Source: Sabethes cyaneus
Taxonomy: Eukaryota > Arthropoda > Insecta > Diptera > Culicidae
Direction: 5' to 3'
NCBI RefSeq assembly: GCF_943734655.1
Contig: NC_071355.1
Coordinates: 199,596,939-199,660,938, forward strand
DNA length: 64,000 nt
Part shown: one piece after another, positions 21,285-33,010 of the stretch
How the letters are laid out: every line of letters begins with the position of its first letter
Numbering within the stretch: the first letter of the stretch is position 1
The notes under the pieces: generated by a model
Told to the model about the DNA's origin: nothing
Databases searched by the model: none
The model's input: only the letters and a program-made list of their open reading frames with translations
Translations under genes and position numbers: made by a program

Positions 21285-23694
21285 AAATTTGAGTTGAACA
21301 CCGAAATCACTTTTAGGCCATATTGCTATATTCAAGTATTCATTACCTTTCTTTTAGCTTGCAAACAAATATTCGTCTAAGAAAAATCTGTTACAGAAAG
21401 AAAGGTATTATCCATCGGTTTTCATGTCTCTGGAAGCAACTAACATCCCAAGTAACAATTTCAATTTTATGGTGCACTTGAAGAGGTTTCCAGCATTTGC
21501 TGCTTAAAACCGATCTCAAAACTTGTAATTCTACAAAACTGCGATAAAACAGCCATAAAACCCTTATAAGGCGAGGGAGGCCCACACTAAAGAAGGTTCT
21601 CAAGAAAATTTCCAAATATCCTTTTAAAACTTGTAATTCTTATCGATATCTATTTATAATGACTTCCAAGAGTCGCTAGAAACAAAAAGAAAACTGCCAC
21701 AAGTGTTGATGATTTTATGGTTGTCTCTTCAAAGAACACTTGCAAGACATCATACACTTCTCACAGCCTTAAATGTTTCGAATTGAACAAGAGCTATAAG
21801 CTATAAGCGTTCACAGATGTTGCTATTTCGAAATGGGTATAAATGAAAATTGAAAATAAAAATGGTGATAAAAGCAGTTGCTTTGTTGCTCATAAACGAA
21901 AAATTTTTCATGCCACGCTCGGTTTGTCGATGTTTTGTGACTTGAAAGTTGTAAAATTTTAACGCGCCAGTTATTTTTGCTAGATTATTGAAAAATTAAA
22001 TTAATAAAAAAAAATTAATGATTTCATGAAGAAGTTGATAGCTACCAAATTTTTAACTAATTGTGGCAAAAAGGCTTTTATATGTCTAAACATTTATTTA
22101 AAAAGATAAGATCACTTAATACCATAATACCATATTTATAAGCGCCCATATGCAATTGACTACAATTTCAAAAGTAATCAAAATAGCCCTGTTCGCCATT
22201 TTTTTAATGGTTTTATCCAAATCAACCCGAAAGCGCTTATAAGACTAACATTTCTTGCACAAGACAAAGAAAATTTTTCCAAGAGCGCGATAAGTTCATC
22301 AATACTTATTGTATTCTTGAAGAAGACAAGTTGCGCTTGAATAAGAATTGTTTGAATTACTTGAGGGCACCAAGTTTTTGCAAGATAACCATTCTAGTAT
22401 AAACAAAGAAAACATCAACGAAGTATCGACGTAACGTGTTGTTTGTGCTGTTTGGACTGCACGACAGTTCCAAGCGTTTAATTTACAATTGGTATTGGTA
22501 CAACTGTTTTTAAAAATTATGCTTCAACTGCTTCAGTGCCTTCAAACATTTTCCATACAAAGACATCTGACTTATGAACTCTATATTTAGTTTAAAAAAT
22601 ACGAAAAGCTCTAGCGGAAACCCGCACCGCCTCTGGCAAATGCATCATTACCGGCACTGTCCTTCCCCAGTTCTGTTAGTCCTGAGATCTTTATTGTTTT
22701 GTGACTTCGCTGATTGTTCATATGAAAGAGTTTTCAAAATATTACACAGATTTTCGCTTAATTTTCGTTTAAAAGATCTGTATTCTTCAATTTTCTCCAG
22801 GTTCAGACGCCCATTTTGACAGATTAGTTGTTTACGTTAGAATGTTCTTATTCAAGAGTATAATTTCTCTTTCAAGAATATACGATTTTAAGAGAGTTTT
22901 ATGGCAGTATTGTTAAGATAAACGAATCTTGCAGAAGAATATCATAAGTTTTTGTCAAAACTATTGTTAAGTTTTAAGGAGCGTCGTTTTCAAGCAAAAA
23001 TGAAGTATCCTTTAAAACCCCTTATAAGGTGAATTACACTTATTGATAATTTAGTTTTATGGGTGATTCTTCAAGTCTCCTTCAGTCATACATTATAAAA
23101 CCTAACAGACTTTGAAATGCTCTGATGAAACTACTATAAGAAATGAATAAGACCAATTTGCTATTGGATTGTTACTTGGGATGATTTTGCTAGAGATTGC
23201 GGTTGAATAACTGAATATATTTATTTTGTTAAAACAAGAATTGCAAACTTTTGTTGGGGCGATAATTTTATCCACCCATCATGCTAATACGCATGATAAA
23301 ATTTCATGCGCATATGCTGCACAACTACGAAGACTGTTAAAAATTTATTATTTATTCTATCGGATATTTGATTATAGCTGGTTGACCAGAGCAAGCTATA
23401 TGCTTTATAGTTTTGTAGCGAAAAGCTTCATTAAATTATGCTGGTGGTTCTCAAACAGCGAAAAGTATGATCGGGTTTATTGGTGCTTTCAGCAGAGCCT
23501 GATAAGACTACTTGAGCTTATAACCTGGTTCTTGAAGAGGTTATGACAAGCTTCTGAAGAGTAGCCCACTTGGTCGGAAGGCAGTTTTATAACAGTCATC
23601 AAAAAGTTCTGGTGGAGCTCATGGTTTTATTAGAGGCTGATTGGTCATGAAAACTAGTAGAGGAACGTAATAAAATTTACGACTGTTACTTGGG
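21285..23694 (-). mobile_element. Copy of the 45-kb CCCAAG element, interrupted
   Basis: Segments 21285-21446 and 23181-23694 align with the reverse complement of 45141-45940: CAGAAAGAAAGG, ATCGGTTTTC, GGAAGCAAC, then GATTTTGCTAGAGATTG, and the end ACTGTTACTTGGG at 23682-23694. The outer left end was not located. The plus-strand frame at 23226-23546 corresponds to the minus-strand frame 45339-45701 of the other copy (shared GA-ILST-H and SF-KL--W-S-SE patterns). That follows from shared ancestry and does not prove coding. Confidence 0.65.
21447..23180. mobile_element. 1.73-kb element with CCCAAGTAACAATT ends, nested
   Basis: Starts CCCAAGTAACAATTTC and ends GGATTGTTACTTGGG, with AT on both sides (21445-21446 and 23181-23182). 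It splits the flanking element at a site that is uninterrupted in the 45-kb copy near 45765, which shows that this unit inserted and made a 2-bp AT duplication. No transposase frame was recognised inside. Confidence 0.75.
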
Positions 23695-23732
23695 CATTGC
23701 ATCGGTTTTGCGTTCTTTGTATTATATTAATA

Positions 23733-23840
23733 CCCAAGAAGCAATGTGAGTTTTATTATACCCTTAATGCGAATTTCGTGACCAGTTTTGGTCATAAAAG
23801 CCAACTAAAGAGTGTGATAAAATACAAATTGGTACTTGGG
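23733..23840. mobile_element. 108-bp MITE with CCCAAG ends
   Basis: CCCAAGAAGCAATGTGAG at the left and AAATTGGTACTTGGG at the right, with TA on each side (23731-23732 and 23841-23842). Its internal inverted structure (TTTTATTATAC against GTGATAAAATAC) matches the copy at 17104-17211. Confidence 0.75.
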
Positions 23841-23844
23841 TATG

Positions 23845-24180
23845 GAGTCATTGTTATGCTGGTTTTGTGCAATTTTGATTTTATTGTTGTATTATTTTCT
23901 CTTCATTGTTGTATTTAGTTTAGTTTTTATGTCGTTTTGCGTCATTTTGTGCCAGATTTATAATTATTTTTATATCTCTTTTGTATATTTCTTGTACCAT
24001 GTTTTTGTTTTTACTTCTATTTCTATTTTTATTTTCAGTATTTTTTTTTGTATTTTTATGCCATTTTGGTATTATAGTCATTTTTTCACAGTCATTTCAC
24101 AGTGTTTTTTCTATCAATATATGTATCAGTTTGGTGTCATTGTTTATCCAGTACAGTATTTTTTTCGCATTTTCTTATAT
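23845..24180 (-). repeat. Degenerate T-rich array (reverse of the A-rich array)
   Basis: TTTTTGTATCATTTTTGT-type words, the reverse complement of the array at 54-58 kb. Frames of 88-151 codons crossing it are hydrophobic repeat products. Confidence 0.65.
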
Positions 24181-24183
24181 CCA

Positions 24184-25278
24184 ATGTTGCTATTCATCGA
24201 TAAAAGTACTGATTTGGTTCGAAACACACTCGAAGGTGATTCCATAACGTCAAATTCTCTGGCAATGCTTTTCGAGCTGAGAATTATTTAATGCGAGTGA
24301 GAGAAAAGCGAATTACCACTCACTCTTTTTCATGCAATGATTTGATCGCTAGTGAGGTCAATCAAAAACGAATACCTCACGTTTTAACTCATCGTGATGA
24401 GTAGCTTTGATTTATCAATTTTGGGAAACAGGCAAAAGCGCTATCGGATATTGAATTATACCGTCAAAAAACATGTACCTAACATTTATATTGGTTTTAG
24501 TTCGACTATTAGCACCTGAGATACTTGGAATATACATTTTTGCGACATAATACATAAATGCACTTCAAAACATCAACGATCTTCTACACCCAGAAGACTT
24601 TTAATCTCATAAAATTATTTTAACATGCTATTCATAATTTTTCAACATTCACGTTGAGTGCAGCATAAATCTTTTTTTTTCGTGACAATGACAAGCACCA
24701 GGATCAAATTTTGAACAGTAGCCGATGATATTTTTATTATCAGCCTTCATCGTTAGTCACACAAGAAGTAGATGTATTATTTTTCATAGCTTCGAACCTT
24801 CGAGGCACCAATTAATAATAATAATATTGCATTAGGTTTGCATTTCATTGAAACTAAATCTTGAAACCATTTTGTTTGTCCGTGTGCCGGTTGAAGTTCC
24901 TGGTTGTGTATGGCGTTGCAAGTATATGTTGACATTTGACAAGTTCATAATTATTATATGTGATACGAATAACGTTTTATATTTGAACGAGCAATATTTC
25001 TTTTGTAATTTGCCAAAAAATATGTTTGTTTACGTTTCATCGCAAAATACATTCTCGGTTGGATGACAGCGATTAACGATGATTATAGCGATGAGTGTGA
25101 GACAGAGATACCGAGCGAGTACGTTCGAGCGTAATCAATTCATATTTTGCTCACCAGTTTTTGCGTCGGCGATTCATCGCGAGCAATCAGGATACGATAG
25201 AGTTGCCAGTTGATAAGATTTAAATCGCTGATGAGCAGGTGATGAGCCTTCATCGTGATGAAAATTTGCAACACTGCT
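24184..25278. other. Complex insert inside the T-rich array, possibly a transposon
   Basis: Non-array sequence between two halves of a T-rich array. Its ends weakly match in inverted orientation: AATGTTGCTATTCATC at the left against AGTGTTGCAAATTTTCATC from the right. Words ATCGTGATGA, ATCGCTGATGA and GATTCATCGCGA recur near both ends. No transposase was recognised. Confidence 0.35.
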
Positions 25279-25289
25279 TATATCACATT

Positions 25290-25765
25290 TTTATCTGTTT
25301 CTGTTATTTTTGTAGTTCTTTTGTTTTGAATAACTTTTTACATCGAATTTAATCATTAAATTTCTGACTTTATTTGTGTTTTATTTGTATCATTGTGCTG
25401 TCATGCTCGTATCATTTTACTATCATTTCTGAGTCATTTTTGACATGAAATTACGATATTCCATATTTCTTTTACATACGGTGTAATTAAATCTGGCGCA
25501 CTTATTGTTTGAAACATTTTATTTCCTAACCAGAAAAAACGCATTTTTTGTGACCTTTTAATGTCAGCTTTTATGTTAGTTTTTATCAACCTAACTTATT
25601 ATTTAGTTTTTTTCTTATTTTATGTGTTATCTTATTGTTTTTATTTTTTTCATTTGTTTCATCATTTGTCATTTTTGCTTTGTTTTGGTGTTATTTTTGT
25701 GTCATTTTTGTACCTTGTTTCAATATTGCTTGATTTGTATGCCACTTTTGTGTTGTTTTTATTAT
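25290..25765 (-). repeat. Degenerate T-rich array, second part
   Basis: GTCATTTTTGTATCATTTGT-like words resume after the insert and run to the Helitron-like end at 25769. Confidence 0.65.
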
Positions 25766-25768
25766 TTA

Positions 25769-27430
25769 CTAGCTGACCCGACAAACTTCAATTTGCCACA
25801 AATTAAACTGTGTAGTGCATTAATCGTGAATCTCGGATGACCTTTGTCACAATCTCGAGTTTTGCAAGTTTCTGAGCAGCTCAACCTTAAATGATTCATG
25901 TTGGCAGTTACGAAACTGTGAAAGCAAGGGTAGTTTAATATACAAATTTGAAATTTTTCTTCACAGAAAGGTAGCAAACAATCCCCCGGTTGCTTTGCCA
26001 GGTAAAATAAAGCGGTTAGCACTTAAATATTTACCGTGATTGTATAACATTTCGCCGTATACCATTTTGCAGTGGTGATCCTCTCCTTACTCGCTGTCGC
26101 TCTTTCCGACACAACTAAAGGAAAGTAATAGAGGCCAAGGAAAACAAATAAACAACCCACTACCACAGTGGTGAGGGAGGGGTCATAATTCACCCTAGAA
26201 AAAATTCTTGCCTCCGAAAACCACCACATGCCAAATTTGGTTCCAATTGCTTGATTAGTTCTCAGGTTATGAAGAAAGGATTTAGCCGGTTTTCCATACA
26301 AAAAATGCTCCCGAATCTAATTAAATTATGCAATGATTCAAACAAAGTACTTGACCTGAGGAGCATTTTGGCAAATTTTCAGATCATTAGACGCCATCTT
26401 GAATCAGTAATGGCGGCTAGAGTGAATTTCATTTTTCGCAGTTTACTCCGAAACCAATTATAAAAACTTGAAAAAAATCACAGATATTATACTCACTGCA
26501 GGACACATTGGACACACAAAAATCTGCGGCGCCATGTTTGAAACACTGAAAGAAATTAATATTGAACTTTTCAAAAGAAAATTTGACCGCCATCCACATT
26601 TTCTAAAAATCTAAAAGAACCCTATTTATACATTTGATTGAACAATTTTTTGATAGAGAAAAATAAGCGGCGCCATCTTTGGAACACTGAAAAAATGCTC
26701 TTGAAACCTTTTTCGATTTTTTTACTGTGATATTCGTATCGGAGAATTTCCGAAAAACAATGGAAATGTGTCCTGCAGTGAGTATAATATCTGTGATTTT
26801 TTTCAAATTTTTATGATAATTGGTTTCGGAGTAAACTGCGAAAAATGAAATTCACTCTAGCCGCCATTACCGATTCAAGATGGCGTCTAATGATCTGAAA
26901 ATTTGCCAAAATGCTCCTCAGGTCAAGTACTTTGTTTGAATCATTGCATAATTTAATTAGGTTCGGGGGCATTTTTTGTATGGAAAACCGGCTAGACCCT
27001 TTGTGATTAATTTGTATGGGAGCCCTTCCTCTTAAAGGGAGGAGGGGTCACAATTCCCCACCTAAAGAGGGGAGGGTTCTCAATTCACCATAGAAAAAAT
27101 TCTTGCCTCCAAAAACTCCCACATGCAAAACTTGGTTCCAATTGCTTGATCAGTTCTCAAGTTATGAGGAAATTTGTATTTCATTTATATGGGAGCCCCC
27201 CTCCTTAGCAGGGAAGGGGTTCTAATTCATAAAAAAAACTTGCCTCCAAAAACCCCCACATGCAAAATTTGGTTCCATTTGCTTGATTAGTTCTCGAGAT
27301 AAGAGGAAATTTGCATTTCATTTGTAGGGAAGCCGCCCCTCTTAAAGGAGAGAGGGGTCATAATTCCCTTTCTAAATAGGGGAGGGGTCTCAATTCACCA
27401 TAGAAAAAATTCTTGCCTCCAAAAATACAC
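25769..27430 (-). mobile_element. Helitron-like non-autonomous element, 5' truncated
   Basis: On the minus strand it ends GTCGGGTCAGCTAG followed by T, the CTRR-T terminus typical of Helitrons (family knowledge). The same end occurs at 32429 and 33011. The body carries tandem units of about 140 bp with words GTTCTCGAGTTATGAGGAAA, TTTGTATGGGAGCC and AAAAAATTCTTGCCTCC. The 5' end is missing near 27430. A 728-bp foldback has inserted inside. No Rep/helicase coding was found, so it would be mobilised in trans. Confidence 0.6.
26275..27002. mobile_element. Foldback element, 728 bp, nested in the Helitron-like repeat
   Basis: Arms of about 235-240 bp (26275-26509 and about 26764-27002) are inverted copies with few mismatches, starting AAAGGATTTAGCCGG and AAAGGGTCTAGCCGG and running through ATGGCGGCTAGAGTG and CACTGCAGGACACA. 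The 255-bp centre has a short direct repeat, CGGCGCCAT followed by TTTG and AACACTGAAA (near 26527 and 26668). Helitron-like sequence continues on both sides. Confidence 0.8.
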
Positions 27431-27834
27431 CCAAGCTGGGGTATTCGCAGATTAAAACAAGTTAAACAGTGAAAAAATTCAAAAAAAAATTTTTCGGTAT
27501 TTTGTGGATTGCGGAGAAATTGTTTTCGCATTTTTATAAACGAATTATCATTCTACGATGGTGGGATTAAGAGTTGCAATAAGCAATATTGTTTTCGTTT
27601 GAAAGTCTGCAAAACTCTAAATTCCCTCGACCCAAAACTGTACAATCATTTGGAAAAATTTCCAATTCCACTATCCAGTTTGTAGGCCTTCCCAATAAAC
27701 AATTGGTTTGTATATCTCGATTGTAACTGAGAAATACGAAATCATATCTGAACGAAAAAGTTACATTTCACACCACATAAAAACATATAAATACCAAAGT
27801 GGAGGCAATATACGAAAATTTTGACAACCATGTG
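27431..27834. other. AT-rich sequence, no gene seen
   Basis: Between the Helitron-like repeat and the next TA-flanked element. No array, terminal repeats or domain-bearing frame was seen. Confidence 0.45.
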
Positions 27835-27836
27835 TA

Positions 27837-28759
27837 GGGTATTGTCGTTATCGTCGGGCCAGTGTTATGGTCGGGCCATCTCGATTTTTACAGTTTTAGT
27901 AACTCATAATATCTATGTACAAGCATTGTAATACTTCTTACTGTGACAACTAACTTTTCACAATATTGTGAGTTTCAATCGTTTATTCAAAACATGCGTA
28001 CTGAATTCAGTGACTAAATCTGACACAAAAAAGTTTTGCAGGCGCAGTCAGCTTTTCTTCGAGAAACGATTCATGAAATGCAATTTTCGAGATAAATGTT
28101 GAAAATGTATTAAGTGTGTTGTGCTTCACTTGAAGACTATAGAAAAATACCCTCCAGTAAGGTGTTTGATAAGGGTAAGGCGAAATACTAGAAAAGCGCT
28201 ATTTGTAAAGGTCGGGTCACTTGAGTAGTCATGGTTGGGCCACCATAATTTTAAGCGCAGAAGCGCAATAATCACTAGAGAATGTCAATCACGTAAAATG
28301 TGATGAAATAAAGTAAAATTAATACGATAAAAACCTAGATTTTTGTTGTTTTTTTCATTGCAGTTGTACATTTTGGAAAAGGCGATTGTAGCAATATTGA
28401 TTTTACAAGATCGCCAAAATTTCGCAAAAATGCAATTAAAAATAAGGTATTTGTACCTATATGAGCCGTTGCTCACGGAGTTCATTCTTTTCATGTCTCT
28501 ATATAGAATTTCAATACGTATGTCCTAGATTTTCTGCGGTGGCCCAACCTGTACAACATGGCCCGACTATGACAAAATTTTTTGTCTTCACGTAAATACC
28601 TATAACTTTTTTATTTTTCAAGCAATCAGTTCAAAACTTTCCAGAAATATACCTTATTCTAAGACCTTTGTAACGATGTATACAGATTTCTGAAATTCCT
28701 TTTGAAACTAAAGTTATGGGCGAATTCCAAAACGTGGCCCAACCACGACGACACTCCCC
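27837..28759. mobile_element. TA-flanked non-autonomous DNA transposon, 923 bp
   Basis: The left end GGGTATTGTCGTTATCGTCG and the reverse complement of the right end, GGGGAGTGTCGTCGTGGTTG, both continue GGGCCA. TA abuts both ends (27835-27836 and 28760-28761). The word GTCGGGCCA/GTTGGGCCA or its complement recurs at about 27857, 27871, 28210, 28229, 28540, 28560 and 28736. The general plan (TAGGG end, clustered short word, no ORF) matches the 808-2629 element, with a different word. Confidence 0.65.
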
Positions 28760-28972
28760 TAATTCTATCTAGCGTGCTTCTTAGAACTCGCAACTTAATA
28801 CAGCTGGATATATGATTAAGTTATAAGTTAGTATTGCAATCAGCTACACTGCTTTATAATTCACAGTCATGAGTTGCATATGAGGACACGCACGACTGCA
28901 AAACAACTTATTGTTCACTTTGTTTTGACATACTCTAACCATTATACAACTCCAATGTAAAATTGACATGCA

Positions 28973-29203
28973 CACGGAAAGAAATTTGATTCCGATGCCA
29001 TGAATGAAATCATGAAATCATGAAATGTGAATTCCTGTCAAATCAAATGAACTGCCATATCAGACAGCACAAAATCATGAATAATAGTTCATGATTTTGC
29101 GTTGTGTTGTACTGTGATCGTGGTGTATTTTTATAAATCATAAGCGAGGAACCTGGAATCATGAGTCATTTTGCTCGTTTTGGAGATCAAATTTCTATCC
29201 GTG
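28973..29203. mobile_element. 231-bp MITE
   Basis: Inverted ends CACGGAAAGAAATTTGATT and CACGGATAGAAATTTGATC. A central hairpin is made from AAAATCATGAA and TTCATGATTTT around 29072-29098. There is no coding capacity. The target duplication is not clear (TGCA-like bases lie on both sides). Confidence 0.7.
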
Positions 29204-29205
29204 CA

Positions 29206-32200
29206 TACGATTTAATGTGAACTTTCTATTACGATCTTGTGTTATCTGGGTTGAAGAAAGCGAGTCACCAGGCATAATTTTAGTGTAAAGAACTTTACCT
29301 ATAGTCAAGGAAAGGTCGTTTAATGAAACATAGAGCATCACTTACACATTATTATCTATAGCATCCTACTTTAAACAGACGGTGGGGATCGTGCCTCGCT
29401 ATCCATCCATCTTCATCCTCATCTAAATAAAATATTTTTTGAACAGATACCATCAGCAGTGATAATGCGAACAACTGTCGAAACCAGGTAATTAACGATT
29501 AACGAATTTAATAAATAATTAAATTATCGAAAAAGTTTGCAGTCTGCCGATTTAAATGACAAAAAATACGCTTCCAGTGATTTCAAACTAAGCTGAGGAC
29601 TGAAACATAGATACCGAATAAGGCGCCTCCATCAAGTTCAATTTGAGAAGTGCGAGTGACAGTTAGGGGTACTGCTCAAAATAAATACTCTAATGTTAAA
29701 AATGTTCATACACTTAATATTTGATTTCTGCTAATTTGATTCAACAAGTGGACTCACTGACGGCAACATTCTTACTCAATTCATACTTTCTTCGGATGGC
29801 TGACCAACGGAGAAAAAACAAAGCGAAACCATTTTTTTTCCTAGCGTCAACAAAATCCGGGTAATGGGAGTTTCGATGATCGTGCAATAAAAGTTCCAAT
29901 TTGCAGTTTCCAGAGAAATAGTGCAAAGCATTCGGTTATCCCAGATAAACATCATTACGGAATCGTCTGCAATCTTGGCAAGCATTGTGAGGATATCACA
30001 CCCTTGCCTTGCAGCAGTAGTGCTCTAATGACTACTTAATATTCAAAAGATTGCAAATTTCCCTTGTGTTGAACATGGCTACAAATCTGTTACATGTTTT
30101 TAAGCATACGCCCGAAATTCACCACAAAAAATTTGTAAAGTAAAATAATGTATAATCAACTTGTGATACGTAGGCCAATTTAGCCTTTATCACATTTTGA
30201 GCAGCTCTCGTACAGTGTCTCAAAAAGCAGTAACACCCGCGACGATCAATAACCACCCTCAACCACACCGCTATTGCGTTTCCCTCCAGCAACATACGCA
30301 CGCTGATACTGCTGATACTGCTGCCGGAACGGTTGGTTCAACGCCTGACCAGAACCGTACCTACTCCAAACCGACACCGAATGGGTATTTTGAAAACTGA
30401 AAACTCAACAGAAAAAAAAGCGACCACTTCTCTGATGGGCTGCCGTGCCGTGCCGTCATGTCACACCAACTGGTTCGGTCAACTGGTGTCGCACTCGCAA
30501 TATCGTTTTCCCCAGCTGCAGCAGCAGCAGCAGCAGAGCTTTACGAGCCACCACGAGAGGCTGGGGTAGTTTGTCCTAATCGCTGCTAGCAATCAACACT
30601 TGTGTCGACGCTTTTTTTCCCGAGCTCCATCCATCGTCGCGCGTCCGTCCTGTTGCGGGCTGCTGGACATGTTGAATCCGGATGTCAGCGAATGGGTTAG
30701 CAAAGGACGACAATGGATTATCTGCCCCAGAACGAATGGGCAGGAGAGCAAAAAAAAAAAGAATGGAAAAAGAAAATGACTGCTTGTGGTTTTCCCTGTC
30801 TCGGTCTTATTCTTCACTGAGTTACGAACGTCAATCCGTGTGTGTGTGTGTGTGTGTGTGCTTGTGTGTGTGAGTGTGGAAAAATTCTTGCCTCGAAGCT
30901 GAGCAGGAATGGAAAACGGAACTGGAGTATAAAACCGACAAAACATCAGGATTTGTGTCAAGTGGCGGCGATGTTCTGCAGATGCTGCAAAGTAGAGTAC
31001 CCACTCTTTCGAGAACTGAGAAAAAATAGATGAGAAGTGATCGACTATTTATCGTAACGAGTGTTTGCGTCGTGATGACGTGACCAAGGGTATATGACTT
31101 AGAGAGCTTAAAATGGAAATCGTGTCCACGTCCTTTGCTTGACCTGGAAAGCCAAATGAAACGTTAGTTTATAATCGAAAGATTAAACACAGTCCGGAAC
31201 TGACTTCACATTTAGCAATCAAAAGGGGTTGGTTCATTTTGAGCTTCTAAAGTGTATCAAGTGAAGTTACATAACAAAACTTTTGAGTGATTATTTTTAC
31301 TGACTCAGATTAAAGGGTAACCTAACAGTTTCCTACTTTGCAAAAACCATGCTGGGCACCCAAAAGTACCTGTACCACGTCTCACTCCATTCGGTTCCTA
31401 CTCGACCTCCAATTATATTGCCGTAAACTGATTGATGAAATGTTCCGAGCCTAAACACACGAGCAAAAACGGCATAACAAACTCGAACCGATTTATTTCA
31501 ACACCTGCAAATCGATTGGAGTTAAACCAATCTGCGGTGTGGGAGTGCGTTTACTTTCCGGCTATTTTTGTTTTTTTTTCTCCTTTCCACTCCTAGCCTT
31601 TCTCGGACGGACCGGACGGTGAAACATCCTCGAAAACTAACAGTAGTGGACTGGACGATGCGATATGTAAAGGCATCGTTCCCATGATTGTTGGGTAGTT
31701 GTACTTTTTACCGCCTTGCAGCAAAAACTGACAGCACTCACTCACTCACTCACTATTAGGCAGTATGTTGGAAACGCATGAGTCCCGTCGATGATTGCCG
31801 TTTCGGAAAAAGAAACGCCTATTTGCGGTGCCTACCTGCCGCCACCGACCGCGCCTCAGCCGATCGGTTCTGGCTCAGTGGGTTCACGCACGTTTCATGG
31901 CCAATGATCGGATTAGATTTCGGTGTGGAGCTCGCGGTGCTTAGTACTGTACTAAGTGCCAGCCAGCCGGTCGGCGGAAAGCCTGCCCGGATCCTCTGCT
32001 TGACGAAAAGAAAATCCACGAATTTTTCTTATTGTTGCATGCACACGGTCCGCTGCTAACTGCTGGCGTGTCGGTTTGATGTATTGTTTGCTATCGGACG
32101 AGGTTGAGTGATGAGGATTAATGTGTCGATTGGGGTGCCGCCGCAGCGGTTATGAAATGCTGGAATTTAATCGCTGTTTAGGGTCGACGAACGGAGATTT

Positions 32201-32428
32201 TGTTTGTACTCCTTCTGTAACATGTGCTGTTGATCGATGTTGCACGTCATGCAAACCGTGCATGGTGTAAGCTGGACAGTTAAGTTGATTACTGTGCTAT
32301 TAGTAACGGATTCTGCTTGAGTTTTTGTCATCATCATCATAACATGAATGAACTTTTTTAATCGGTAATCGTGTTTTTGAGTTCGTTCTGTTTGTTTCCT
32401 ATGATTTACTGGTTTATTTTATTAGTTA
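29206..32428. other. Unique sequence with microsatellites, no supported gene
   Basis: GC content rises in 30200-30700 and 31350-32200. It contains a CAG run at about 30520-30540, a (TG)n tract at 30838-30873 and an ACTC run at about 31736-31754. Open frames up to 122 codons cross these tracts without domains. It could hold exons or regulatory DNA of a neighbouring gene, but I cannot identify any. Confidence 0.45.
30838..30873 (+). repeat. (TG)n microsatellite
   Basis: About 12 uninterrupted TG units, then CTTG and a few more units. Confidence 0.9.
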
Positions 32429-33010
32429 CTAGCTGACCCGACAAACTGCGTATTGCCACAAATTAAACTGTGTTGTACATAAATCGTGAATCTCGGATGA
32501 CCTTTCTCACAATCTTGAGTTTTGCAAGTTTCTGGGGAGCTCATGGGTGTTTCAATATACAAATTTGCCTCACAGTAAAGTAGAAAACAACTCCCCCCAT
32601 TGCTTAGCCTGATAAAACAAAGCGGATAGTATTTAAATATTGCCATCATTGATTAATTAGTTCTCGAGTTATGCAGAAATTTGTGTTTCATTTGTATGGG
32701 AGCCCCCCCTCTTAGTGGGAGGAGGGGTCTCTAACCATCATAAGAACCTTCCCTGGCCCCAAAAACCCCTATATGCAAATTTTCACGCCGATCGGTTCAG
32801 TAGTTTTCGATTCTATAGGGAACATAGAGCAGACAGAAATCTATTTTTTAGGCATAGATTTGTATGGGAGCCCCCCATCTTAGTCGGGGAAGGGGACTTT
32901 TGCCATCGAGAGAACCTTCCGTAGCCCCAAAAACCTCTATATGCGAATTTTCACGCCGATCGGTTCAGTAGTTTTCGATTCTAGAAGGAACATAGGGACA
33001 GACAGACAGA
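32429..33010 (-). mobile_element. Helitron-like element, truncated copy
   Basis: Minus-strand 3' terminus GTCGGGTCAGCTAG-T at 32429. It contains GATCGGTTCAGTAGTTTTCG and AGGGACAGACAGA words and stops exactly where the next copy begins at 33011. Confidence 0.6.

Noticed and set aside
30333..30569. Frame with a poly-glutamine run
   Set aside because: The glutamines come from a CAG microsatellite, and the flanks show no protein features.
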